From Euryarchaeota archaeon UBA175 (GTDB lineage: Archaea; Thermoplasmatota; Poseidoniia; Poseidoniales; Thalassarchaeaceae): 11,041 bases of DNA. A model generated the notes under the pieces. That model was not told the origin of the DNA and ran no database searches. It saw nothing but the letters and a program-made list of their open reading frames with translations. Shown piece by piece: positions 1 to 7,452 of this stretch; position 1 is the first letter of the stretch; every line of letters starts with the position of its first letter. The translations under genes and the position numbers were made by a program. The stretch covers positions 1-11,041 of the forward strand of contig DAFD01000054.1 of NCBI GenBank assembly GCA_002497895.1, read 5' to 3'.

Positions 1-875
1 ATTGCGCCTTCCTTCATCGAATCGAAGTGACGACCAACAAGGACGTCCTTCATTCCAGTCGCAGTGCAGAATACGTCACCAATGGCTGCGGCATCATCCA
101 TTTTCATCACTCGGAATCCATCCATCACAGCCTTGAGAGCGGGAAGTGGGTCAACCTCGGTGATGACAACGTTTGCACCCATTCCACGAGCACGGTTTGC
201 CAAGCCCCTGCCGCAGTGACCGTAACCTGCGACCACGAATGTCTTGCCAGCTAGTAGCACGCTCGTCGCTCGAATAATTCCGTCAAGAGTCGACTGGCCA
301 GTTCCATGGACATTGTCGAAATCCCACTTGGTCGAGGCGTCGTTAACTGCGATTACAGGGTAACGAAGCTCTCCCGCTTCGCCCATAGCTCGTAGTCGAT
401 GGACGCCAGTAGTCGTCTCCTCAGTTCCTCCAATGACTCCTTCAGCGAGTTCGGGATATTCTGCGTGTACTCGATAGATGAGATCCGCACCATCATCGAG
501 AGTAAGGGTCGGCTTGAAATCGAGAGTGCTATCTATTGATTGGTAGAACTCTTCGTTATTCTGTCCATACCAAGCGTAGACACTGTATCCCTCAGCAGCA
601 AGCCAAGCAGCCACCTCATCTTGGGTCGAGAGTGGATTGCAGCCAGACCAAGAGACCTCAGCACCTGCTGCTTCGATGGTCTCGATCAGAACCGCCGTCT
701 CCTTGGTAACGTGTAGACAACCAGCCACTCGTTGGCCGGCGAGTGGCTGATCTTTCTCCGCCTGGGCGCGCAATGCAGCGAGAGCGGGCATTCTGCTTCG
801 CGCCCATGCGACCTTCAGACCTCCAGACTCTGCAAGTGAAAGGTCTGCCACAGTATAGCGCTCACCAGCGTCCAT
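1..875 (-). CDS. ahcY: Adenosylhomocysteinase (S-adenosyl-L-homocysteine hydrolase), N-terminal 291 codons; C-terminus outside window
   Basis: This cytosolic NAD-dependent enzyme reversibly splits S-adenosylhomocysteine into adenosine and homocysteine, removing the inhibitory product of SAM-dependent methyltransferases. I translated the minus strand from the ATG at 875; the frame stays open to base 1, so the gene is cut by the window edge. Family motifs appear in order: GCLHVTKETAVLIET (His55 of the substrate site), SGCNPLSTQD (78-86), LDDGADL (about 126-132), EETTTGVH (152-159), NDASTKWDFDN (178-188, with Lys183 and Asp187 matching the catalytic Lys/Asp pair), and the NAD-binding Rossmann motif VAGYGHCGRG (215-224) followed by TEVDP. 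The wording around GCLHVTKETAV and GTGQSTLDG is the archaeal form, and archaeal members usually run to a little over 400 residues, so about 120 are missing. The start is supported by GGTGA just upstream and an in-frame TGA at 888-890; a GTG at 881 is a weaker alternative. It follows the giant surface-protein gene by 85 bases, but the functions look unrelated. Confidence 0.97.
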   Translation of the reverse strand, partial: MDAGERYTVADLSLAESGGLKVAWARSRMPALAALRAQAEKDQPLAGQRVAGCLHVTKETAVLIETIEAAGAEVSWSGCNPLSTQDEVAAWLAAEGYSVYAWYGQNNEEFYQSIDSTLDFKPTLTLDDGADLIYRVHAEYPELAEGVIGGTEETTTGVHRLRAMGEAGELRYPVIAVNDASTKWDFDNVHGTGQSTLDGIIRATSVLLAGKTFVVAGYGHCGRGLANRARGMGANVVITEVDPLPALKAVMDGFRVMKMDDAAAIGDVFCTATGMKDVLVGRHFDSMKEGA

Positions 876-897
876 GTTCACCGGCGGTCACCGCCGG
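876..897 (-). promoter_or_regulatory. ahcY ribosome binding site with overlapping GC-rich stem-loop
   Basis: On the minus strand the bases just before the ahcY ATG form a perfect 7-bp inverted repeat, CCGGCGG/CCGCCGG (arms 891-897 and 881-887) with a 3-base loop. GGTGA, the archaeal Shine-Dalgarno core, occurs twice: once through the loop (888-892) and once beside the start (878-882), sharing two Gs with the 3' arm. Folding in the mRNA would partly hide the start-proximal site. Seen: the repeat and the motifs. Inferred: any regulatory effect. Confidence 0.45.
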
Positions 898-916
898 GTC
901 TTCAAGGTGCGGCTTA

Positions 917-937
917 GCAACCCCCTTTTGGGGCTGC
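917..937 (-). other. Intergenic stem-loop between the surface-protein gene and ahcY
   Basis: The minus strand reads GCAGCCCC-AAAA-GGGGgTTGC: four G-C pairs, one bulged G, then four more pairs including a G-U. It begins 23 bases after the stop codon of the giant gene. No T-run follows it on the minus strand, so it is not a convincing terminator. It could be an mRNA 3'-end structure or a site near the ahcY promoter; an AT-rich GCAAAATTG at 941-949 is the only weak TATA candidate nearby. Confidence 0.35.
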
Positions 938-960
938 TCAATTTTGCATTCACCTATCGC

Positions 961-3900
961 TTAATTGCCGCCGCCTTGGCCTTGCTGGGCGTAATAGGCT
1001 GCGTAGTATTGCTCGGCATACTGTCGAGCAGTCGCTTCATCGTAGCCTTGTCCAACCATCTGTTGAACATAGGCTTCTACTGGATCCATCTGTTCGACGC
1101 CGCCGAATTGCTCGACAGTGTCTCCGGCATCCTCACCCTTTCCGCGACCGCGTAGAACCAGAGTCACACCGACAATTGCAAGAATCGCGATGACTCCAAT
1201 CGCTGCGAACATAATCATCTGCGTGTTACCGCTTTCCTCAGTACAACCGTCCGCACTTGGATTCAGTACGCATGGATCGCTCGGACGTGGTAGCAAGTCG
1301 ATGGAGAACGAATTATCGATAGTGTATCGGGAACCATCACCCTCGACAATTCTCCAGTAAACCGTGACCTGTACACCTGTGGTCTCCGAGTAGAGATCCG
1401 CGATGTTCAGTGTCAGAGTGAATGAGTCACCATCACCGAGTGCTGTGGCTCCTGTCGAATTGTACTTTCCAAGAGCCTTCTGAGTCGCCTTTGGTGAAGG
1501 AGTCAAATCAAGCGTAGTCTCTACGAGAGCGACTTCGATCTTCACACCATTCTCGGCTCCGGAGTTGACGACGCCGTTGATTGTGACGAGATCTTCCTTC
1601 TGAGAATCAGTGGAGCGCGGTGATGTAATCTCAACCATTGGTGGGTCATCACCGAAGTCCTCGCCGACGATGATGAAGTACATCCTCGCCTTCTCGGATT
1701 GCTTACCGGCTCTGTCGTAAACGATGAGCTCAAGTCGAATCTGATTCTCTAGAGTGCCGTCGCTGGTCATGTTGCGGAAGACGTAATTCCACATATCTCC
1801 GCCAGCTGCATCAGGCACCTGATACTCATGACCCTCAAGTGTTGGACTTGAGGAATCGACAGGATAGTCGAAGAAGACTCGATACTCGAACATCTCGATT
1901 CCTCGCTCACCTTCGGGCGCGTCAGCATCGCTGCTGGCCGATGAATCGAATGAGAGACTGATGTCTCCACTATCGGTTAGCCTTACGCGATAAATTGGCC
2001 AATCGACTCCACCGACAGTCTTGGTTCCGTCCTGAGTCAAGTATTCATCCGTGATATCATTCTCGACTAATTGCAAGTCCGCAGTAGGTCTGAATTCATC
2101 AGCCAGAGTGTCGTCGGTTACCAGATTGATGTACGTGATTCGAGTGTGACCCTCATCATCGTGGAGATATAGAGTTAGGAGCCACTCGGCACCGATTCTA
2201 CATCCAGTGTTGGAACTGCTGTCTCCGACACAGAAGCTTCCCAGTGTTGGGATACTTGGGCTAGTCTGGCGGATGTGACTGATCTCACCATAATCGATGA
2301 GCTCGCCCTGCCATCCAGTGACGGTCTCATTCATGTCAGTAGCTTCGAGAGTCCAATCCGCCGTGATACTCGGTCCAATTGATGCATCAGCGGTCAGGAA
2401 GGAGAAGTCAAGGTCTGAATTCGACTTGATGTACATCGTTGCGTAGGCACCGGTCACAGTGTCGATCGAAGGTGCCTCCTCGTTGATAGTCAAATCAAAT
2501 CCATCACCAGCGATACCGAAGCTCGTTGGATATGGAGTGACGTGGTAACTCAACATATTGGAGAGCAGAGGCATCGAGGTTCCGCCTAATGGCTGTGAGA
2601 AGCTCGGGTTCTCAACATCGAGAGTGGTGACAATCATTCCACCTGCTCCGCGGTTACAGATTGAGAGGAGAGACTGAGTATCGAATGACTCGCTTCGCAT
2701 CAACGTGTGGAAAGTGCCCATTGGGTCACTTATTCGACCACCACACACCTGTGGGATTTGGTCGAACTGCACCTGTGCGGTATCTAATCCAGCGAGTGCT
2801 ACGTAAGAGCCGCCGTGCACACCTGCAAAGGCGGCTACGTTGACATTCTCGAGCAATGGATGGTAAGCATCGACGACGACGAGGTCCTCGTTGGTCACCG
2901 TGTTATTCCATTGATTCCTCATTGCAATATCCATACCGAATGGTAGTCTATTGGGTTGGTACTCGTTGCGGTAAGGGCCGAGGTGAATCTGTAAAGTTCC
3001 ACCGTTCACCATGTAAGCCTCTAGGACTTCGGTGACCGAAAGACCGTCCGAATCACGAGTTGCAGAGAGTGTCTCGTAATACTCTCCATAGACCACGTTG
3101 TAGTCCGTTTGCCAAGGCATGAGGATCTTATCATAGTGGTCAAGCCAGTTCTCGGTAGCATAGCGCTCCCAGTCATCAATCATCAATTGGGTGTAAGACA
3201 TACCCATTGATTCGAGGTCCTGCTTGACGCGTTGTAGGCGATTCTGGTCAGTGGGATTTGATAGAATTGCAACATCAACATTGTTGTTGAATTCAATCTC
3301 GAAGTAGCGGTCGTTACCTGACTGCTCACCATCCTCAGTAAGGATGGCGTAGAAGCTGATATTGTACTCATGTCCATCATACCAACCGCTGTATGGAGTT
3401 GACCAATTAGCGAAATCACGTGCGTGTGGATCGAGATTGAAAGGCCCATTATCCGCAGACTGTTCGTACACCGTTTGTCCGGAATTCATGTCGACGACCT
3501 TCATCATCAATTCGTACTCTCCCGCGATTACTCCGTTCAACAGTGGAACTGAGAAGGAGTGCTCTGAGACCGAATCAAAGGTGTAGACGCACTTGTAGGT
3601 GATATCTGAGACACACTCGAGGATATTCGGTTGCATCAGAGTGATGTCAGCACTTGCGATGCTGAAGATAATCTGCGTGTGATTGTTGGCAGTCGTAGTC
3701 TCGGTCTTATTGTACCATGTCGTTCCCTCCATAGAGGTATTGAGAGTGGTAGTTGCATCGATTCGGTAAATTCCAGCACGGAAGTTGTGATTAGCAACTT
3801 CCACCTTCTCACGCTCTGCAGCATCAAGACCACTGATGTCGTTAACGTAGAATCCATCTTCTTCGAAAGTGAACTCATCGATGCGGATGTTGTCGACTGC

Positions 3901-6900
3901 GAATCCAGCTAATCCTGCATTACCATTGACTCCATCGTCATTCGACTGGAATCGCCAGGTCAATGTTACCTCGGAGCCCGAGAGATCTGTGCACTCAGTA
4001 GCCCAGTCGAATGTACTGTTCGAGGTCTGATTTAGAAGAGTGATGTGAGTCAGATCGATAATGACCGATTTCACTAGAGACTCGGAATCGAACCAAACAA
4101 CCGACTCGTAGCGGTCGGAATGATCACCCATGTACTCGACCTCATCGTAGCGGCCGTTATTGTCGAAGTCCTCACATGCGTTGAATGGACGGATGCCGTT
4201 CTCATTGAGATCGGTCCAACTTCCCCAAACGGTTCCTTGGAAGACTTCGCCTCCCTTCGACCACTCGATTTCAAGGCCAGCCGCATCGCGAATAGCGAGT
4301 ATGTTTCCATCGCTGTCAGAGAGGAAGTCTCCCTCAGCGAAGTAATCGAAAGAGAGGTAGGTGAAATCGGTGCCTCCAGATGCGACTGGAATCGGATCTA
4401 ATCTGACAAACTCATTCCAGTTGTCTCCGTATCCCGTATCTGGGTCTCCAAGCCAATAAGCGAACGAATTGAACACACCACGGCTCTGAGGTAGCATTGG
4501 GTGGTCGCCGTTGGTATCATCCAATCGGCTTCCATTTTCGTTTTCATCATCCTCCCACATTGGTTCAAGACCAGAGAAATCCTCGATTGCGATAAGGTCA
4601 GGAAGAGCATTCTTGATTGTAGTCTCTAGCTGGAAATCAGTGAGTGTGTTACCGTAGTTCTGGACACGAATCTCGATGTCGCGGTCACCAGAGGCATACT
4701 TCAGTCCATTTTCCAAACTGGGCCATGGTTCTTCTGCGACACCTGGGTCGAAGAGATTCTTTACAGTAATCTGGAACTTAACCTCATCATTCGTTTCATC
4801 CGCATTATCGAAGCCCGATGGGCCGGTCAATGTGGTCTTGATGTAGTAAGTTCGGTTATCTACGAAGTCAGCGGTTAGCGTTACGTCCTCTGTAGCACCT
4901 GCTACGAAGTTGTTGAAATTCAAAGTCTGACTCACGACCTCTTCGGTGCCGAACTCTACGTCGGTCTTTCGAATCGAGATGTTGTCGAAAGCGAATCCGT
5001 CAAGACCTGTGTCCTGTGATGAGCCATCAGGTCCAACGCTTCCCATCAGACCGCTTCGGAAGCGGAAGCGGATATCGATGACCTCTCCAGCGTAGGGAGT
5101 GAGGTCAATTGCATCGTCTCCACGAAGTTCCATCCATGGGGTAGCTGTGTTGGAGTAGAAATTACCGTTGTAGGTGTTGTACTCAGGGTCAAGGTTGAGG
5201 TCGAAGAGACGGAAGTATCGCTCATTGTCCCAACCGCCGGTGAAGTAAACCTGCTTCCAACCATTACCGTCGCTCCAAACTTCGATTCCACACGAGTCTT
5301 CGTAGAGCCAGCGTTCGACGACAGAATATTGCTCTGCAAGATAGAGTTCGAAGAATGCGGTTGTACAAAGGAGATCGACATCGAGGTAAGCTGCATCAGA
5401 GCCACTCAAGTCAACGTTCTCAATGATGAATGCCTCATCCATGTTGTTGTAGTAACCAGATTGGTTGTCCTCACCTTGATGGTCCATTCCGGCCCACATG
5501 TAAGTAGTTGGATTCGAATCGGCCTCATACCAATCGTCAATTGCTGAACCGTTGGAGTCTGTAGATGCATTCCACTCCTCGTGCCAAGACGAAGAACCGT
5601 CACCATACTCTCCTGTATACGAGATTAATGCAATGGAACAGGCTGCACAATTTGTTGAATCGATATTTCCTTCGAAGTCATTCGAGTAGACAAGAGTGTC
5701 ATCTCCACCAATTACTTCCTTGACTTCAAGGTCGACATCAATCGAACCAGAAATCGGATTTAGGCCAGTATTCTTCACAGTCAAATTGACGAATCTGGTA
5801 CCTTCACCAATTTTAGCCGCACCAGTTGCTGGGTCATATGCAGCAGGTGCAATAGTCACCTCATTAATACCAACATCCTCGTTGTCGAGGCTTAGAACTG
5901 AGAGGAAATCTCCAGCGCCAGCCCATCCTTGTGTGTCAAGCCACATAGCGCTGTTAGCGAATCTGTAAGATCGGTCGCTCTGTCCAATAGCAATTTCGAA
6001 AGCGCTATTTTCCCCTCCTGCCAATTGACCCGGAACGGCCATCGTTGGCCGGCGACCTACGTCAAAAGATATTGAAGATTGATATCCAGTTCCGGTTGGA
6101 TTTGAAAGGATGATTTCTACTGTGTTTATTTCTCTCAGGTTATCGACCAGAAGGTAAGTTTGGTTCTGAGCACTTGAATCTTGTAGACGTGTTAAGGTAA
6201 CTTCAGTAGGAACGAAGAAGTCCATGTTTCCATCACGGTTGACGTCTGCGATTGTAATCGAGGCACCCAAGTAATCACCGAGCATTACGTAATTCTGAGT
6301 GTCCCATGAGGAACCAGATAGTGTTGCATAGGATATGTTTCCGGTAATTCCATCCACTGCAGCAATTAGATCCACTTCTCCGTCATCATCAGTATCGGAA
6401 ATATCGAGTCCATAGAGTGGGTAGTTGTGCTCAGCGTCGAGTTTGAAGTTGTGAACACCACTTGCGGTAGCGTCAAGCGGATTTGGATATGTTCCGAGAG
6501 TACAATCATACTCGAGGACAGTCATGTTGTCATAGTGCCCATTAGAATATCCAACACCAGTGTTGTATGGTGGTGTACGAAGAAGCCAGATGTCTAAGTC
6601 CTCACAGTCAGTCTGAGGGACACCGATGCCGCCTCCAAGGACATCCTCGCCCCAGTGGCCTAGCAGTAGGTTGGTGTATAGCCCATTTGTCAACGGAACA
6701 GGTATGGTTTGTTGAGCAGTAATTTGAGTTGGGTCGGGCCCCTTGAAGATATTGAGGTAGTTATTTGTGAAAGTGGGGTCAATTACGCTCATTACAATAT
6801 CTGCATCTCCATCGCCATCGATGTCTGCAACATCCATATCTTGCAAGTATGGATTGCTGACGGTGATCGCATCTGATGGATCCCAGTTGTTGATTCGCTC

Positions 6901-7365
6901 ATCACAATCTCCCCAAAGTATGGTTAGATTTCCAGGGACCATTGGTCCACCTACGAATCTGATGTTCTGTTGATAATACACAACATCGTTGACATCATCT
7001 CCGTCAACGTCAGCAATGTACACTCTAGTTCCATCTGCTGTATCTCGGAATCCTGCTCGGTGAGAATCATTGTTTGAGATGAAAACGTCTTGCCTGTCCC
7101 CGAAGCCGCCATTTCCATCATTGTACAAGGCCGATATGAAGTGGCCCATCGAACTGGCTGAGACGATATCATTGTCGTTATCACAATCGATATCGCCAAT
7201 CGCGATGTACGATGGATCTCGCTGCACAGCATACTGTGTGATGTGGGATGCAGATACTGATGGAACCAGTGAGAGCATAGGCGAACTCAGCATCAACATA
7301 ACAAGAAGAATTGCTATTCGACCTTCTCGGGAATCGTTTTTGGCGTTCTTTGACGAGGACATCAT
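961..7365 (-). CDS. Giant secreted, C-terminally membrane-anchored surface protein (FG-GAP/VCBS, split CARDB, GATase1-like, PKD/Ig-like domains)
   Basis: The product has 2134 residues. A Sec signal peptide fits residues 1-39: basic n-region, hydrophobic run IAILLVMLMLSS, cleavage after VSA. Residues 40 to about 480 carry five calcium-loop motifs of the FG-GAP/VCBS type (D58-D66, D119-D127, D181-D189, D324-D332, D374-D382), suggesting a beta-propeller. Two similar modules follow (about 497-866 and 880-1240); each looks like a CARDB beta-sandwich interrupted by a roughly 240-residue MAM/jelly-roll-like insert. Residues about 1363-1604 look like a GATase1-like Rossmann domain (VDVAILSNP, DKILMPW, HPLLENV, closing LSNMLSYH) without an obvious nucleophile Cys. 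PKD-like (about 1770-1900) and Ig-like (about 1900-2025) segments lead to a transmembrane helix at 2050-2071. The 63-residue tail contains QQMVGQGYDEATARQYAEQY. Many N-x-S/T sequons and high acidity fit a glycosylated extracellular protein. The role is unknown: adhesion, polymer or ligand binding are guesses. There is no clear Shine-Dalgarno; ATG at 7362 is an equal start. Confidence 0.9.
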   Translation of the reverse strand: MMSSSKNAKNDSREGRIAILLVMLMLSSPMLSLVPSVSASHITQYAVQRDPSYIAIGDIDCDNDNDIVSASSMGHFISALYNDGNGGFGDRQDVFISNNDSHRAGFRDTADGTRVYIADVDGDDVNDVVYYQQNIRFVGGPMVPGNLTILWGDCDERINNWDPSDAITVSNPYLQDMDVADIDGDGDADIVMSVIDPTFTNNYLNIFKGPDPTQITAQQTIPVPLTNGLYTNLLLGHWGEDVLGGGIGVPQTDCEDLDIWLLRTPPYNTGVGYSNGHYDNMTVLEYDCTLGTYPNPLDATASGVHNFKLDAEHNYPLYGLDISDTDDDGEVDLIAAVDGITGNISYATLSGSSWDTQNYVMLGDYLGASITIADVNRDGNMDFFVPTEVTLTRLQDSSAQNQTYLLVDNLREINTVEIILSNPTGTGYQSSISFDVGRRPTMAVPGQLAGGENSAFEIAIGQSDRSYRFANSAMWLDTQGWAGAGDFLSVLSLDNEDVGINEVTIAPAAYDPATGAAKIGEGTRFVNLTVKNTGLNPISGSIDVDLEVKEVIGGDDTLVYSNDFEGNIDSTNCAACSIALISYTGEYGDGSSSWHEEWNASTDSNGSAIDDWYEADSNPTTYMWAGMDHQGEDNQSGYYNNMDEAFIIENVDLSGSDAAYLDVDLLCTTAFFELYLAEQYSVVERWLYEDSCGIEVWSDGNGWKQVYFTGGWDNERYFRLFDLNLDPEYNTYNGNFYSNTATPWMELRGDDAIDLTPYAGEVIDIRFRFRSGLMGSVGPDGSSQDTGLDGFAFDNISIRKTDVEFGTEEVVSQTLNFNNFVAGATEDVTLTADFVDNRTYYIKTTLTGPSGFDNADETNDEVKFQITVKNLFDPGVAEEPWPSLENGLKYASGDRDIEIRVQNYGNTLTDFQLETTIKNALPDLIAIEDFSGLEPMWEDDENENGSRLDDTNGDHPMLPQSRGVFNSFAYWLGDPDTGYGDNWNEFVRLDPIPVASGGTDFTYLSFDYFAEGDFLSDSDGNILAIRDAAGLEIEWSKGGEVFQGTVWGSWTDLNENGIRPFNACEDFDNNGRYDEVEYMGDHSDRYESVVWFDSESLVKSVIIDLTHITLLNQTSNSTFDWATECTDLSGSEVTLTWRFQSNDDGVNGNAGLAGFAVDNIRIDEFTFEEDGFYVNDISGLDAAEREKVEVANHNFRAGIYRIDATTTLNTSMEGTTWYNKTETTTANNHTQIIFSIASADITLMQPNILECVSDITYKCVYTFDSVSEHSFSVPLLNGVIAGEYELMMKVVDMNSGQTVYEQSADNGPFNLDPHARDFANWSTPYSGWYDGHEYNISFYAILTEDGEQSGNDRYFEIEFNNNVDVAILSNPTDQNRLQRVKQDLESMGMSYTQLMIDDWERYATENWLDHYDKILMPWQTDYNVVYGEYYETLSATRDSDGLSVTEVLEAYMVNGGTLQIHLGPYRNEYQPNRLPFGMDIAMRNQWNNTVTNEDLVVVDAYHPLLENVNVAAFAGVHGGSYVALAGLDTAQVQFDQIPQVCGGRISDPMGTFHTLMRSESFDTQSLLSICNRGAGGMIVTTLDVENPSFSQPLGGTSMPLLSNMLSYHVTPYPTSFGIAGDGFDLTINEEAPSIDTVTGAYATMYIKSNSDLDFSFLTADASIGPSITADWTLEATDMNETVTGWQGELIDYGEISHIRQTSPSIPTLGSFCVGDSSSNTGCRIGAEWLLTLYLHDDEGHTRITYINLVTDDTLADEFRPTADLQLVENDITDEYLTQDGTKTVGGVDWPIYRVRLTDSGDISLSFDSSASSDADAPEGERGIEMFEYRVFFDYPVDSSSPTLEGHEYQVPDAAGGDMWNYVFRNMTSDGTLENQIRLELIVYDRAGKQSEKARMYFIIVGEDFGDDPPMVEITSPRSTDSQKEDLVTINGVVNSGAENGVKIEVALVETTLDLTPSPKATQKALGKYNSTGATALGDGDSFTLTLNIADLYSETTGVQVTVYWRIVEGDGSRYTIDNSFSIDLLPRPSDPCVLNPSADGCTEESGNTQMIMFAAIGVIAILAIVGVTLVLRGRGKGEDAGDTVEQFGGVEQMDPVEAYVQQMVGQGYDEATARQYAEQYYAAYYAQQGQGGGN
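3646..5883 (-). repeat. Two tandem copies of a nested module (CARDB half / MAM-like insert / CARDB half) within the giant gene
   Basis: This is a protein-level, diverged repeat. Copy 1 (residues about 497-866) opens with a CARDB strand set containing FVNLTVKNTG. It passes into DFEG, ends its insert with GLDGFAFDNISIRK, and closes with the second CARDB half (TYYIKTTL, ADETNDEV). Copy 2 (about 880-1240) has the same order: IEIRVQNYGNTL, EDFSG, GLAGFAVDNIRIDEF, then IYRIDATTTLN and TTTANNHTQ. The GFAxDNIxI motif is typical of the end of MAM/jelly-roll-like folds, and the Asn-rich ending is typical of CARDB. I see no long identical DNA stretches, so the duplication is old. Confidence 0.55.
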
Positions 7366-7388
7366 GACTTCGCCGAATTTCCGTTCTC

Positions 7389-7396
7389 TCTTATGC
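7389..7396 (-). promoter_or_regulatory. Weak TATA-like element upstream of the giant gene
   Basis: GCATAAGA on the minus strand is centred about 27 bases before the ATG at 7365. That is where a TATA box would sit if the transcript were leaderless, which would fit the lack of a Shine-Dalgarno sequence before this gene. The match to the archaeal consensus is poor, so this is a positional inference. Confidence 0.2.
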
Positions 7397-7417
7397 CTTC
7401 GCCCGTACTGACTTTAG

Positions 7418-7434
7418 CAACTCCATAGGAGTTG
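7418..7434 (-). other. Perfect 7-bp stem-loop between the 208-residue gene and the giant gene
   Basis: CAACTCC-TAT-GGAGTTG on the minus strand is a perfect inverted repeat with a 3-base loop. It starts 18 bases after the stop codon of the 208-residue protein and ends 52 bases before the ATG of the giant gene. No T-run follows, so it is either a transcript 3'-end structure for the acnA operon or a protein-binding palindrome upstream of the surface-protein gene. The sequence cannot decide between these. Confidence 0.4.
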
Positions 7435-7452
7435 TGAGAAATAGGCGCCATA

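Noticed and set aside
917..937. Hairpin as an intrinsic terminator of the giant gene
   Set aside because: The stem is plausible, but no T-run follows on the minus strand. On the plus strand a TTTT does follow, but no gene runs that way. Kept only as an unassigned stem-loop.
874..1155. Plus-strand ORF of 93 codons with a hydrophobic, membrane-like stretch
   Set aside because: It lies antisense to the ahcY start and the C-terminus of the giant protein; its hydrophobicity is the mirror of the Gln/Tyr/Ala-rich tail codons. No ribosome binding site or family motif supports it.
5046..5405. Minus-strand ORF of 119 codons inside the giant gene in another frame
   Set aside because: It is wholly contained in a convincing secreted-protein frame, its composition is Ser/Thr-rich shadow-like, and it has no motif or ribosome binding site.
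961..7365. Giant gene as horizontally acquired or as a fusion caused by sequencing error
   Set aside because: One uninterrupted frame has a signal peptide at one end and an anchor plus tail at the other, and base composition looks like its neighbours; no direct repeats, integrase or tRNA flank it.
7070..7411. Plus-strand ORF of 113 codons over the start of the giant gene
   Set aside because: It is antisense to the signal peptide and first propeller blades, with no recognisable domain; a frame shadow.
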